Shown: positions 49,053 through 60,240, counted from the first letter of the stretch. The stretch is 64,000 bases of DNA from Zygophlyctis sp. KS116 (GCA_054661495.1 BAAFSQ010000004.1:38200-102199); one strand, 5' to 3'. The notes: generated by a model not told the origin, from the letters alone. Translations and numbers: made by a program.

Positions 49053-49115
49053 TTATGTAAATAAATGTGTTTTTGAACACGTCATGATAGTAATAATTTT
49101 TCATTTTTTGAGGTG

Positions 49116-50733
49116 ATGTTTGTTAAAGGATACCGGAGGAATTATCTAAACTATCTATTTCTAGTAGTTTGTACTCTTTTACTGTTGGCATGGACTAGTC
49201 TAAAGTTTTCTCTTAAACATACCAGACCTGTCAAGAAAAATGTTATTTTAATGATTTCAGATGGTTTTGGTCCGGCCTCTGAAGTGTTTGCTAGGAATTT
49301 TGCTCAATTTGCAATGAATAAATCAGACTTGATACTGCCATTGGATACGATTTTGGTTGGATCTTCACGGACTAAAAGTTCTTCTTCTTTTATTACTGAT
49401 TCAGCTGCAGGAGCCACGGCTTTTTCTTGTGGATTAAAAGTATTTTTATCAGACTTAATTATAGACTTATAATGGTGCAATTGGTGTTAATCCTCAAAAG
49501 AAACCATGTGGCACGATTTTAGAAGCAGCAAAGGAAATTGGTTATTTAACTGGGCTTGTAGTGACTTCTAGAATAACTCATGCAACTCCAGCGTCATTTT
49601 CTGCTCATGCTTTAGATAGGAATATGGAATCATTAATTGCTACACAACAAGTAGGGAATTACAGTCTTGGAAGAATGGTGGATTTAATGTTTGGTGGTAA
49701 TAATTTATAGATTTAAAGTAGGTGGTCTTTGTTTTTTTAGAGCGAAATCAGATCCCAAAAGTTGTAGAGGAGATGATTTAGATGTGATTTCTTGGGCTAA
49801 AAGTCACGGTTGGTCTTTTGGAACTTCTAAAGAGTCTTTTGATGATTTAGATATAGATTCTAGGTATATTAGAAAGTTTAATTATAGGCTTCCGTTGATT
49901 AATCTCTTTTCAGAGGATCATATGTCTTATGAGATTGATAGGGATTCAAAATCTGAACCTTCATTAAAAGAAATGGTTTCCAAGGCTTTAAAAATGCTCT
50001 TGCATGCTACTAAAGACTCGCAAAAAGGATTTCTTCTGGTAATTGAAGGTTCAAGAATTGATATGGCGGCTCATGGAAATGATCCTGTCGCTCATGTTCA
50101 TGATATTTTAGCGTATCAAGATGCTATCTTAGAGGTCAAGAATTTTGTTGATAGTCAACCTGCAACTGTGATGATTTCTGTCTCGGATCATGAGACAGGC
50201 GGAATTTCAGTAGGTCATCAGTTGGGTTCTACTTATCCAAAATACGAATGGTAAATTTAAATTATTCTGACTAAAGGAAGCCAGAGGCGTTACTAAACGT
50301 TAAATACTCTGGTGAGTATATATTCCGTGAATTGCAAAAGTTTGGCTCTTATGATTTGAAGAAATCATTTTTAATCGATACAGTTTTTCCTAAATGGTTA
50401 AATCTAAAGAATTTTACAATGGAGAATGTGGAATATCTGGCAAATGAAGTTAATATGGCATCTGCAGAATCTTTTATCGGTCATATTATTTCTGATCTGG
50501 CTGGAATAGGTTGGGCTACGCATGGTCATTCAGCTGTTGATGTCAACTTATACTCTTACGGCCACTCTTCTGATGATCTAAGAGGAAACCATGAAAATAC
50601 TGATATTGGACAATTTATTATTAGACAATTAGGATTGCAATTAGATCCAATCACTGCCAGACTGCAAGACTGTGTCGTGTCTGAAAGCATCGCAGATCGT
50701 CCTGAATCGAAGCTTCGACATTTCCACAGCTGA
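49116..50733 (+). CDS. PHO8: Alkaline phosphatase, membrane-anchored (PHO8 type)
   Basis: Four exons (49116-49439, 49465-49696, 49722-50250, 50277-50733; introns 25-26 nt) give 513 residues. A short cytosolic tail and one N-terminal signal anchor (LFLVVCTLLLLAW) fit a type II vacuolar enzyme. Metal and catalytic motifs: MISDGFGPAS (Asp), the nucleophile Ser in TDSAAGATAF, THATPASF, VIEGSRIDMAAHGND and SDHETGGIS. Hydrolyses phosphate monoesters. Its stop lies one base from the stop of the minus-strand MEMO1 gene. Confidence 0.94.
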
Positions 50734-50734
50734 A

Positions 50735-51637
50735 TCAAGTCTTTGTAATTGTTAAATACGCAGAGGCATAAGAAACAGAACTTTGATTAAGTGTTTTTAC
50801 TCTTTCAGACTGAGCGTAATGGTTAAACTTTAACTGAATTTTCCTCTTTGTTTCCAAATTCTTGATACAGCTTAGTAAAACCTGTATTGGATATCTGCCA
50901 CAAATTGTATTCTGAGTTTCTTTTAAATATCTCTCAAAACCATCCAAGTCCAACTTTTCTATAATGTCCATTCCTCTATGATCTAATCTTTCTATAGACT
51001 CATAAATCGGACCATCATCTTCTCTTAAAGTGTATGAGAATCTCTGTCCCCAATGACAAAAATCTGATGAAATTATAAACAAATTTGAAGAATCTTCAAG
51101 ATATGGACCTAGAATTTGTCCATATAGATTTAATTTATGCATTGAGACGCATCCAACCATCATCGGTACAATCTTAACCGGTTTATCTTTAAAAACTGCC
51201 TTGATAAAAGGTAAATGTAATTCAATTGAATGTTCATTCTCATCAACATTTTTATCCATAAATGAGAATTGATGTGTTTTAGACAATTCATTAATAGTCT
51301 CTAGATCTAATTCTAATGATCCTAAAGGAGTATCATAAGTATGACAACCTGAAAGAGCAATAGAATCAAGAAATATTTTATGACTTGGGCCAAGTATAAA
51401 AACTCTAGAAATACTAGAAACATCAATCATTTTGTAAGCGTATGCCGCACAAGATCCACTATAAGCATATCCAGCATGCGGTCCAATGATTGCTCTTACA
51501 CTATCCAATGGTTCATAATCAACAGCGTTTAACCAATTATTTAATTCCAGAGATAGTTCCTGTGCTTTGATTAATTCAGTTAAATTACAAGAATCCGAAT
51601 ACCACGATCCTGAATGAGTTGCTGCTCTCAATATCAT
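50735..51637 (-). CDS. MHO1: MEMO1 family protein
   Basis: Intronless, 300 residues, the usual length (human MEMO1 297). ATHSGSWY, RAIIGPHAGYAYSGSCAAYAYK, VFILGPSHKI, ENEHSIELHLPF and SSDFCHWG match MEMO and the bacterial AmmeMemoRadiSam dioxygenase-like fold. The His residues of GPHAGY, NEHSIE and DFCHWG form the proposed metal/copper site. Known roles link it to microtubules, ErbB2 signalling in animals and filamentation in yeast. ATG 51637 was chosen over an upstream TTG. Confidence 0.94.
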   Translation of the reverse strand: MILRAATHSGSWYSDSCNLTELIKAQELSLELNNWLNAVDYEPLDSVRAIIGPHAGYAYSGSCAAYAYKMIDVSSISRVFILGPSHKIFLDSIALSGCHTYDTPLGSLELDLETINELSKTHQFSFMDKNVDENEHSIELHLPFIKAVFKDKPVKIVPMMVGCVSMHKLNLYGQILGPYLEDSSNLFIISSDFCHWGQRFSYTLREDDGPIYESIERLDHRGMDIIEKLDLDGFERYLKETQNTICGRYPIQVLLSCIKNLETKRKIQLKFNHYAQSERVKTLNQSSVSYASAYLTITKT

Positions 51638-51933
51638 CAATCGCAAACAAAACTTTTGACAGATTCAAACATAAACATACACCGACACAGGAGTTTCGTA
51701 AATTTATATTTCAAACAATGTCGTAGACTCATGAGTATAAACCGCAAGATTCATAAAGCAAACGCAATTTATGGACGCTAATCACTACTCAAAGCTAAAA
51801 CGCATCAGTCGTCTGAAAGCAAAGCATAAATCTTTCTAGCGATTCTTCGACCAATCTATTATAAGCCTAATTATTAATTGCAGAAAGTCGTCATCAATTG
51901 GGAAATGACGTCTATCCCATTGTAAAATTGTAA
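51638..51933. other. Intergenic region between MEMO1 and the cNMP-binding gene
   Basis: About 296 bp between divergent start codons. AT-rich sequence with repeated CGCAA/GCAAAGCA-like words; no ORF, tRNA or snoRNA supported. Presumably both promoters. Confidence 0.4.
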
Positions 51934-52445
51934 ATGGAAAGAAAATTAACTAGAAAAGCATCAGCCCATATTAATCATTCACATCTTATTAAAAAAGTAT
52001 TATTTCTTTATTAATGATAGATGGAACTTTTTAGAAATTTAGATGATTCTTCAATCAAGGAATTAGCAGAAGAAATGGTCGTAAATTCTTATAAAACTGG
52101 AGATATTATTATTGAATTTGGAAAGATTGATGATTCGTAATATCAACTTTATATAACTCTATTAGAATTCATTTCTTGATTGAAGGAACAGTCGATGTTA
52201 TCTCTGAATTTGGAGAGTTGGTAGATAAAATGAAGGGGCCACAAGAATGGTTTGGAGAAGTTTCATTTTTTGAAAAAGTACCAAGAACAGCTACTATAAA
52301 GGCTTCTACTGATTGCATTTCATTTACTCTAAAGCAACCAGACTTGCAGGCATTTATGGTTAAACATCCTGAATGTCAGATTAAAATTGAAAAGTCTTCT
52401 CATCAGAGAATGCAGAATTACTTGGAACGAAATGTCCTTGCATGA
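51934..52445 (+). CDS. Single-domain cyclic-nucleotide-binding protein
   Basis: Three exons (51934-51996, 52021-52136, 52166-52445; introns 24 and 29 nt) give 152 residues. One cNMP-binding beta-barrel spans about 22-145 with the phosphate-binding cassette EWFGEVSFFEKVPRTATI. The Glu (FGE) and Arg (PRTAT) that hold the cyclic phosphate and ribose are kept. The short N-terminus contains TRKAS, a PKA-type site. PKA regulatory subunits have two such domains and a dimerisation helix, so this is not a classical one. It may be a small sensor or a split remnant. AFG1 starts 86 bp downstream. Confidence 0.75.
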
Positions 52446-52531
52446 AATTTATAGTAAATATACTCATTTTTCTACTAATGTCATGGACTTGGTGGCGTTG
52501 TGGCATGATTTCCACCTCAACTCCCAAGGTC

Positions 52532-54048
52532 ATGTTTCAATTGCATTTGAGATTATTGCATTCAGGACCAAAACATTCATATTTAAAATTATTACAAAAA
52601 GGCCTTCTAAAGAATGATGTCTATCAGGAGAAAACAGTACAATTACTGCAAGATCTGCATCAAAAACTAATAATGCATCCTGAGCCTCCATTAACTATTA
52701 TTAAAAATCAGATGGAAGAAATGAGAATGAAGAATCAAGGAGCTCAGATGGAATCGCCTGATTTTGCATGGATTCAAGACTCTGAAAAGACTTTTTTGAG
52801 GTTAATGGGAGAATGGTTTTCAAGGCGGAAAACAGTGCATGCATCATTCAATGTAAAAGGTTTGAAAGGATTATATATGTATGGATCTGTTGGTACTGGA
52901 AAGACAATGTTGAGTAAGACTTGATAAATAATTTAAAGTGGATCTTTTCTACAATTCTATACCTATAAAACGCAAAAAAAGAATTCACTTTCATGCATTT
53001 ATGCAGCATATCCATAAAACTGTGCATAATCTTAGAGTTAAGAATAGCATCACATCAGACCCAATACCATTAATTGCTAGTGAACTTGCAAATGATTGTA
53101 ATTATTAAATATTTTAATGTTTAGCTTGGTTACTTTGTTTTGATGAATTTCAAGTCACTGATATTGCAGATGCAATGATTCTTAGAAGGCTTTTTACTGA
53201 ATTATTTCAAAAAGGTGTGATTATGGTGACAACTTCAAATCGATCTCCTGATGAACTATATTCAAATGGGATTCAAAGAGCCAGTTTTTTACCTACAATT
53301 GAATTATTTAAACAAAATTGTCTATTACATTCATTGGATGGTGGAATAGACTATAGACAAATTGGTAATCTTGAAAAATTAACCTTAGAAAAAGACAATT
53401 TACAAGTCTACTTTGATACTAGTCAAGAATCCAATCAAATTATTTCTGAAATACTATTACAATTGTCTTTTGGAAAACCTGGTAATTTTAAGACTTCTAA
53501 ATTTCAAGTTACTGAAAAAAGAATCCCAATTTGGGGTCGTCAACTCCTAATTAAAGAGTATGTTGAGAATGTCGCTAAAATATCTTTTCAAGATTTATGT
53601 GTATCTTGTCATTCTGCAGCAGACTATTTAGAACTTGCATCAAATATCAAAATTCTGATTGTGACTAATGTTCCAAGAATGAAATTGGAAAATAGAAATG
53701 AAGCCAGAAGATTTATAACCTTGATTGATACTCTATATGAAAACAGAGTTAAATTATTATTATCTTGCTCTGCTCCAATTACTGAATTATTATCTGGAGA
53801 AATCCAAAATCAACCTCAACTTGATGATTCTCAAAGACTACTCATGGATGATCTTAAATTAACTGCTAAACATGTAAGAATTTGATTTTTAAGAATTTTA
53901 GATGAAGAGTTCAATCTTTACTGGAGCAGAAGAAATATTTGCATTTCAAAGAGCCATTTCACGACTAATTGAAATGCAATCAGTAGAATGGATAGGACAA
54001 GATCTATCAGAAATAATTACAAAATCCAATTCTCAAATTAAAAGATGA
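52532..54048 (+). CDS. AFG1: AFG1/LACE1-like mitochondrial AAA+ ATPase
   Basis: Four exons (52532-52913, 52939-53098, 53126-53873, 53902-54048; introns 25-28 nt) give 478 residues. The start [16 protein letters not shown] fits a mitochondrial presequence. Walker A is GSVGTGKTM (split near the first intron) and Walker [51 protein letters not shown] is the family signature. The protein handles misfolded or excess cytochrome oxidase subunits. An earlier ATG (MKFIVN..., 52442) overlaps the upstream stop and was not used. Confidence 0.92.
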
Positions 54049-54073
54049 AATTCGTCAAATCCATTAATTCTAT

Positions 54074-54451
54074 TTAAGCATTTTGAATTGTAACTTCCAC
54101 TTCTACACCAGGTTCAATAGAGATTGAAGTGATTTGCTTGACAATTTCCGATGGAGAATGTAAATCAATTAAACGTTTGTGAATTCTCATTTCATAAGAG
54201 TCCCAAGTTTTAGAACCTTCACCACAAGGAGTTTTTCTAGTAGTAATTCTCAAGATTTTAGTAGGTAATCTGACTGGACCTTTAACTTTGAGTTGCTTAT
54301 CCTTTGCTCTAGTGATCAAATCAGCACAAACCTTTTCCAAATTCTTGACATTTTTAGAAGTTAGAGTAATTCTAATACGATGAATTTTGGGTTCAACAAA
54401 TTCTTCTTTTTTTCCAGGAGCGACATAAGCAGAGGCGGCAGTAGTAGACAT
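54074..54451 (-). CDS. RPS20: 40S ribosomal protein uS10 (RPS20)
   Basis: Intronless, 125 residues. [53 protein letters not shown], and [23 protein letters not shown] are characteristic of eukaryotic uS10 (S20e). The length is close to typical (about 119-121). It lies tail-to-tail with AFG1. Confidence 0.97.
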   Translation of the reverse strand: MSTTAASAYVAPGKKEEFVEPKIHRIRITLTSKNVKNLEKVCADLITRAKDKQLKVKGPVRLPTKILRITTRKTPCGEGSKTWDSYEMRIHKRLIDLHSPSEIVKQITSISIEPGVEVEVTIQNA

Positions 54452-54552
54452 TCTTCTGATCAGCGGTGACTTTTCTTAAGGGCTTAAGTTAGAGGTTTTA
54501 CAAATCTAAAAAAGACGTGGCGTTTAAAGGTCACGGTCAGGTGTAGTTTAGA

Positions 54553-54714
54553 ATGAAGTCGAGTTTTACTTTTACTCACAATGAAAAAACATCCAAGTTT
54601 AGTATGGATGTAGATACACCACTCTCAGACTCTCTTTTACTCTTCAAGAATCACTTGAATTCTTTTCTTACTACAGAAATCACAAACACTGATCAATTGT
54701 CTCTAAAAAAATAA
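54553..54714 (+). CDS. Small protein, possibly GON7-like (KEOPS)
   Basis: 53 codons from ATG 54553 to TAA 54712-54714, too short to be picked up as a long ORF. The layout SSFTFTH..KTSKFSMDVDTPLSDSLLLFKNHLNSFLTTEI, a strand pair then a helix, resembles the KEOPS subunit Gon7. It is placed between two well-supported genes, with only 2 bp before the ZC3H3 stop. The family call is speculative. Confidence 0.4.
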   Translation: MKSSFTFTHNEKTSKFSMDVDTPLSDSLLLFKNHLNSFLTTEITNTDQLSLKK

Positions 54715-54716
54715 AT

Positions 54717-55616
54717 TTATTCAGAATCAAATATTAATATTGAATCACCTTCAGAGTCTATTAGTGATTCTCTAGACTCTTCAAAAGATTCATCTTGAGA
54801 GTCTAGAGAATCACTAGAGTCTGAATCTATAAATTCTGAAACTGTAAAATCAGGCATTATTGGTAAATTTTCTCCACAAGAATTTACCAAATGCCTTAAT
54901 TTACATCCCTTCTTATTACATTTCCCATCCTTTTCAAATCTAGGACAAGAAAAAACATGTAAAGAATTACATTTACATCCTAGAGAACAGTATCCTGTAT
55001 CTGCAAAATTACTACAAATTTTAGCATCAATATCATGCTTTATATGTAAAAATTTACAAACTGATCTATTACAATTACCTTTTTCATAAAAGGTACAATT
55101 AGGAGTAATAAATGTGTTTGGAGAATGATTTAAATTACATTCAACATCACAATCTTGTCCTAATAGGTATTTAGGACATGGAGAGATTCTATCTGGATCA
55201 TGAATAAATCTACAGTTTCCTTTACATTTTCCAAATCTAAAAAATTGACAGTGTTTTTTAGATTTTTTAAGTACTAAATTGCTAGATTTTTGTTTTTTTA
55301 GACCTTTTTTTACAAGAGAATTACCAATTTTAGAGTATAAAACTCCAGATTTATCTTTTAAGAGAGTCTTGTTTTTAGATTTTGAGATTTTTGGAGCTTT
55401 TACGACTTTTTGTAGTTTTGAGACTCCAACTCTTACCAAGGAATTTCCATTTTTGATAAAACTAGACTCTCCACAAGCAACCAAAGACTTGTTTTTAGAA
55501 GATGCTTGTATGGATTTATTTCTAAAAGTAGATGATGGTTTAGTCCTTATAGATTTATGTTTGGAAATAGCTGCTTGTAATTTAGAAATTTCCTTTTGAA
55601 TCTCATTTTTTGACAT
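54717..55616 (-). CDS. ZC3H3: CCCH zinc-finger protein, ZC3H3-like
   Basis: Intronless, 299 residues. A basic N-terminus with repeats of a (S/G)NSLV(R/K).G.. phrase (about 55-110), then five consecutive CCCH fingers (about 125-240). The first is CQFFRFGKCKGNCRFIHDP, followed by CPKYLLGQDC, CTFYEKGNC, CSNFADTGYC and CPRFEKDGKC. Five fingers in this order, the KC..NCRFIHDP start and the NSLVR phrases match ZC3H3, a nuclear mRNA-export and polyadenylation factor. The C-terminus is acidic and Ser-rich. Confidence 0.85.
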   Translation of the reverse strand: MSKNEIQKEISKLQAAISKHKSIRTKPSSTFRNKSIQASSKNKSLVACGESSFIKNGNSLVRVGVSKLQKVVKAPKISKSKNKTLLKDKSGVLYSKIGNSLVKKGLKKQKSSNLVLKKSKKHCQFFRFGKCKGNCRFIHDPDRISPCPKYLLGQDCDVECNLNHSPNTFITPNCTFYEKGNCNRSVCKFLHIKHDIDAKICSNFADTGYCSLGCKCNSLHVFSCPRFEKDGKCNKKGCKLRHLVNSCGENLPIMPDFTVSEFIDSDSSDSLDSQDESFEESRESLIDSEGDSILIFDSE

Positions 55617-55935
55617 TTTTTTTTTTTTTGACTTTTTTAGAGTTTTTTAGAGTTTTTTAGAATTTTTTAGAGTTTTTTAGAATTTTCTGTTCCACACTTT
55701 TAAGACTTTTGACTTTTTTGACTTTTTACTGTAGGTTTTTACTTTTTACTTTAGGTTTTTACTTTTTACGTAGGTTTTTACTTTTTACTTTAGGTTTTTA
55801 CTTTTAGAATTTAGGTTTTTACTTTTTACGTAGGTTTTTACTTTTTACTTTAGGTTTTTACTTTTAGGGTTGGAAGATTTAGAATTTAGGTTTGAAAAAT
55901 TAAGGTTTGAAAGATTTAGAATTTAGTCTAAATTC
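55617..55935. repeat. AT-rich minisatellite
   Basis: A run of T-rich units. First about five copies of an AGAGTTTTTT-type 10-mer (55640-55685). Then repeats of a GGTTTTTACTTTTTAC(TTTA/GTA) unit of about 17-20 bp (55733-55870) and a degenerating GGTTTGAAAGATTTAGAATTTA end. No ORF. The TTTAGG phrases recall telomeric TTAGGG only superficially. It separates ZC3H3 from the bS21m gene. Confidence 0.85.
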
Positions 55936-55962
55936 GTGGGATTTCTTATAATTTTAGTTTTT

Positions 55963-56289
55963 TTATTTCTTAAAAGATATCCAACGATCAATAGAATTTT
56001 CCCTAGTATCCCATTCCTTCTTTTGATAAGCATGATTTACTTTTTGTCTAACATGAGTCATAAAAGATTTCCATTCTCTTTCCTTCTTCTTTCTTCTACG
56101 GATATCACAGGGTCTTTCAAATCTCTCTTGATTTTTAATTACATCTTTAAAATTAGATTCCTGTAGGATTTCTTTGAGTTTTGTATATGCAGGAACAGGA
56201 GATATTCCAGTAACCATGACTGATCTTCCCATTGATGATGATGCAGTGTCCCATGCATGTTTTTTAAAGAATCTTTTTAGAATTAACAT
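55963..56289 (-). CDS. MRP21: Mitochondrial ribosomal protein bS21m (MRP21)
   Basis: Intronless, 108 residues. A basic N-terminal extension is followed by GRSVMVTGISPVPAYTKLKEILQ and RFERPCDIRRRKKKEREW. These match the bS21m core (ERTVMVQ...AYRTLNRIL then EKPCRRRQRE). The RRR-KK block binds small-subunit rRNA. Divergent from the NCOR-like gene with 61 bp between starts. Confidence 0.85.
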   Translation of the reverse strand: MLILKRFFKKHAWDTASSSMGRSVMVTGISPVPAYTKLKEILQESNFKDVIKNQERFERPCDIRRRKKKEREWKSFMTHVRQKVNHAYQKKEWDTRENSIDRWISFKK

Positions 56290-56350
56290 TTTAGTCCTAA
56301 CTTGTAACCTAGACTTTTGGCCCTACTGCAAAAGTGCAAAATCTAAAAAA

Positions 56351-59300
56351 ATGGAAAAATCAAGAGCTGGATATTCTGGTCCTCCTCCTCCAAGGAACTA
56401 TGCTTTCAAGAAAAAAGAAGAAAATTCTAGGAATAGAATAGAAGAAATCAGAAAAAGGTATTTTTTTAATTTATTTTACTTTAGAGATGTATATAGGCCG
56501 CCAGTAGAAAGACCAAGTAGTAGTTATAGGCCTTTTCCAGTTCATCAAAATTCTTATAGGCCTCCAGTGGTTCATCAGGGGAGTTGGAGACCAAGTACAA
56601 ATACAAGTACAAATACAAATTATAATAGTCAGAATTATCAAGGTAGCTACAGTAATCAAACTAGCTATAACAGGCCTCCAGGTGGATATTCAAACACTTG
56701 GAGACCAAGAGGTTCATTTGCTCATAGACCTAAACCATTGTGGAAACCAAGGCCAGAAAGAATTGGAGAGGCTTCTGCTAGGAATAGTTTTAAAAGGATT
56801 GAGCCGACTTCTCCTAAAAGTAGCTGGAAAAAAGCAAAAATTGTTATAAAGGAAAGAGAGTTATCAGACGATGAGTCTTCAGACTCTAGAGGAGATTTTA
56901 TGGAACCTAGTGCTGAAGAGTCGGGGCAGATTGATGATAATCCAGAGTCGGGTCAAATATTTGAAAGTAATGAAGATTCTTATCAAACTGCTGAAACTAA
57001 TGAAGATTCAGGGGAAGTTTATGAAAATTTGGGATCAATTGATCACGCTAAACATATTAGTGGGAATGAGCAAGATGAAGATAATAATCAGATTCATCTG
57101 GACGAGCAAGACTCTGACTATGATCAGGATTATATTGAAGAACAGATTGATAAAATTGATAATGAAATTGCCAGATTAGAGACACAATTGGCGTCTATTA
57201 GGGCTAAAAAGGAAACAGATGAAACAGATGAAGCTGCTGAAAGTAAAGAAGTTGTGGCAAAAAATAGTTGGGATGATTTAGATAAACCATCTTTGAATGA
57301 CGAGGAATTGATTGAAAAGATATATGGTGAAAATAGGAGGGTATTTCATTTAATATCGTAATAATATAGATTATAGTTGATAACGACATGATTTATGCTG
57401 CATCTGCAGCAACTGAAGCTAAAATTTCTGAAATTATAAGAAATGCAAACGATTGTACAGTCTTTGGAGAGATAGTGGATAGTTTGCTAAGGAAAGATCT
57501 GGAGAATAACCTTAAAATACATTCGGTTATTTCTCAGCATATCGCAGCTCAAAAAAAGAAGCATTTGATTCGTATAACTTCTCTTGCACTGGAATACCAG
57601 GAGCACAATTTTGTTTGGAAAAGAAAAATGGACAAAATTACTGCACACTATGAAAAGAGAAAATCAGATTCAATATTTTCAGGAGGTAGTACTCTCCCTT
57701 CCCCAACAATACCAGCGGCCCCCTCACCTGTCACCCCTGGCAATCAGCCAGTAACTTCTCGAAATCGTCGATCTGGATTCAGGTCTGATTACGTAAAATC
57801 GGAATCAGAATTGGCATCTGCTTTAATTGCTTTAGGTGTAGATCCTGCTGAAGTAGAATTAGATTCGCCAAAACAGATTACTCAGGATGATCCAAGTAGG
57901 CTAGCAGTTGAACCGGCAATGATTTTGGATCCCACAGAAAAAAGTCTCTTGCTTTCATTCAAGTCCACCATTGGCCTTGTAAAAGATCCCGTTAAGTCTC
58001 TGGAAGACTTCAACTCTTCTTTGGAGTTATGCTGGCATAATGAAGAGAAGGAACTTTTTAAAACCAAGCTGCTTCAATACGGCAAGAACTTCCGGAAAAT
58101 CGCATCTTTTTTGCCTCTCAAAAGCACTTCTAATTGTGTTCAGTATTTTTACCGTGAAAAAATTAACCTCGGTTTTAAACAGGCGATTAGACGTGGGGTA
58201 AATGCAGGACAACGTGGCCGAAAAAGGGGGAAACCAAGACAAGATGTCTCTCATCTCTGTTCGACTTTTCGCATATGGAAGCTCAATCCAGATGAAGAGT
58301 TACCAAGGCAGAGGCAGGGACTGCTGCAATACATATCCTGGGATCCCGTTCAGCATGGGAAAGAAGATGACATTCTGTCGGATTTGGAGGATTCGACTAC
58401 TCCCTGGACAAATGAAGAAGAGATTCTTGCCTTAAGGTCTTTAGAAGACCAAGGGAAAGATTATGCTTCAGTTTCAGAAATACTGGGCAATAAGTCAGAA
58501 GAACAGATCAGAAGTTTTTACTCTAACCATAAAAGAAAGCAAAAGAAGCTTAAACTGGAGGAAATGAAACAAATAATGAAAGAAATGAGGGACCCTGGTA
58601 TACTTAAGGAAGAGAATGACCTCAATCAGGAAATTTTAGAACTGGAGTATGATAGCAGAAGACGGGGGAAAAAGAGGGCTGCAAAAAGAAAAGACGAGGA
58701 ATTCAATAAGAAAAAACAAAAAAATAAAGGAGAAATAGAATCAACTCCTAATAATATTGCAGGCAGCTTAGATGAATTTTCTCGCCGTACAATATCATAT
58801 TGGTCTGTTTCTGAAAAAACTCAATTTATATCTTCTCTCAGGACTCATGGAAGAAAATGGGAACTAATAGCAAAGGAGGTAGGAACAAAATCTGCAATCC
58901 AAGTTCGAAATTTTTTTTCCAATTCCCGTACAAAACTAAACTTAGATCAGATTCTAGCTGAAAACGATAGAACATCGCTGAATACTTCAATAGAAGACGA
59001 TTCAAAAATTGAAAAATCACTGAATGTGGATGTAAAAAGTGGAATCGGCATTTTATTGAATGTTCCGCCTTCTGTTGTACCAATTGTAAAAGAGCAAAGT
59101 ATTGAAAATAATGATGAATGGGCTGTAAATCCGCCATATTCATCTTATGCGCCATATGGTTCGAAAGACACAGCATCGCCCACAAATGGTATGATCACTC
59201 TTCCTCTTCCAATTCCTTCTTTAGGATCTTCACCAGGGACAGTTTTGCACCATGCTGAACTAGATGATAATGCTACTTTACCACCGATGCGAAATATGAA

Positions 59301-59625
59301 TTCTGTTATTCATCCAGAAATTAATCAAGGCCTTGGAATAACTAAGATTGGCGCTGTAGATAATGAAGAAATCTTTAATACTCCAGAAAATTGGCAATTA
59401 AAAGGATCTATCCATAGTACAAGTAATGCAATGAGTGCCTCATCGGTGGTTTCTGACAATATTAAAGATTCGGATATTATTGGTATGAATAGTAGTAATA
59501 AGGCTGAGACACAAGCGGCCAAATCAGAAGATATAAATGATGTCCTTGATAGAGCCAAACCAAATCCTAAAGATGATAGCCATGAATCAATTAAATATTC
59601 AAATGTGACTGAAAACACATTCTAA
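56351..59625 (+). CDS. NCOR/SNT1-like SANT-domain transcriptional corepressor
   Basis: Three exons (56351-56457, 56485-57340, 57370-59625; introns 27 and 29 nt) give 1072 residues. The N-terminus is Pro/Arg/Asn-rich (about 30-130) and acidic (180-290). A helical region (LNDEELIEKIYGENRR, about 305-320) recalls the NCOR helix before the deacetylase-activating domain. Three SANT/Myb-like domains lie near 540 (WHNEEKELFKTKLLQYGKNFRKIASFL), 665 (WTNEEEILAL) and 797 (YWSVSEKTQFISSLRTHGRKW). The first pairs with FYREK.N, as in NCOR1/Snt1, which scaffold HDAC3/Set3C. The 3' end may extend into another exon (see 59626-59892). Confidence 0.85.
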
Positions 59626-59892
59626 CATCATCAAATCCGATTTATTGAATATTCCTTCACAAATTCACGTTCGGCAAAGTGCGCAAGACAATGTGATAGC
59701 TCTTCATCGTTGTAAGATCCGGAGCCAGATATTGTTGGGGATTCTCATTGTGATTTACTCAATTCTTCAGAAACAAACTCTCAAAATATTTTAGAAAAAA
59801 GAAACTCGGATGACGATCGGAGGCTAGATTCAAAAGAAGACATTTCTATAGATGCAGAACACCAAGATTCGATAAAAAAAGATAATACGTAA
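59626..59892 (+). other. Coding-like segment, possible extra exon(s) of the NCOR-like gene
   Basis: After the stop of the NCOR-like frame, 59628-59711 is open in another frame (SDLLNIPSQIHVRQSAQ). A third frame continues to TAA 59890-59892 with Asp/Ser/Asn-rich residues (SETNSQNILEK, DDDRRLDSKED), the same composition as the protein upstream. A 17-nt GTAAG..CAG (59712-59728) would join the last two, shorter than any accepted intron here. Either the 3' end is mis-spliced in my model, or there are indels. Confidence 0.4.
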
Positions 59893-60240
59893 AGGCTCTG
59901 TTCTTTTTTCAAGGATACTAGCTATTCTTGAACTTTATTGGATTATTAGTAGGTAACGTCCGCTTGGTTTGGTAGATGCTTAAAGTAACAGTAGTATTCA
60001 TGGCATCATGACATGTAAGTTCTAGGAATATTGACGATTTAGTTTCGGTCAATCCTTTATAGAAGCATTGATCAAGACTCTATTACCTCCCATATGTTTA
60101 TAGCTTAATTTCAAGCAGCGGGAATTCAATAATAAAGCATCTGCATAATAATATTTTTGTATTGTTGTTAAAACCGCACATCATTAAGATATATTTCTCC
60201 CGCTGTACCATACCCCTAAAACAAAACCAGACGAGTGAGA
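59893..60240. other. Gene-free stretch before the tandem duplication
   Basis: About 350 bp. I see no conserved ORF, tRNA or snoRNA. Confidence 0.4.

Noticed and set aside
55733-55870. TTTAGG-like units as interstitial telomere
   Set aside because: Units are dominated by TTTTTACTTTTTAC and are irregular; they do not match a true telomeric array.
59712-59728. 17-nt GTAAG..CAG intron
   Set aside because: Shorter than any accepted intron here (minimum 24 nt); not used in the gene model, only reported as a question.
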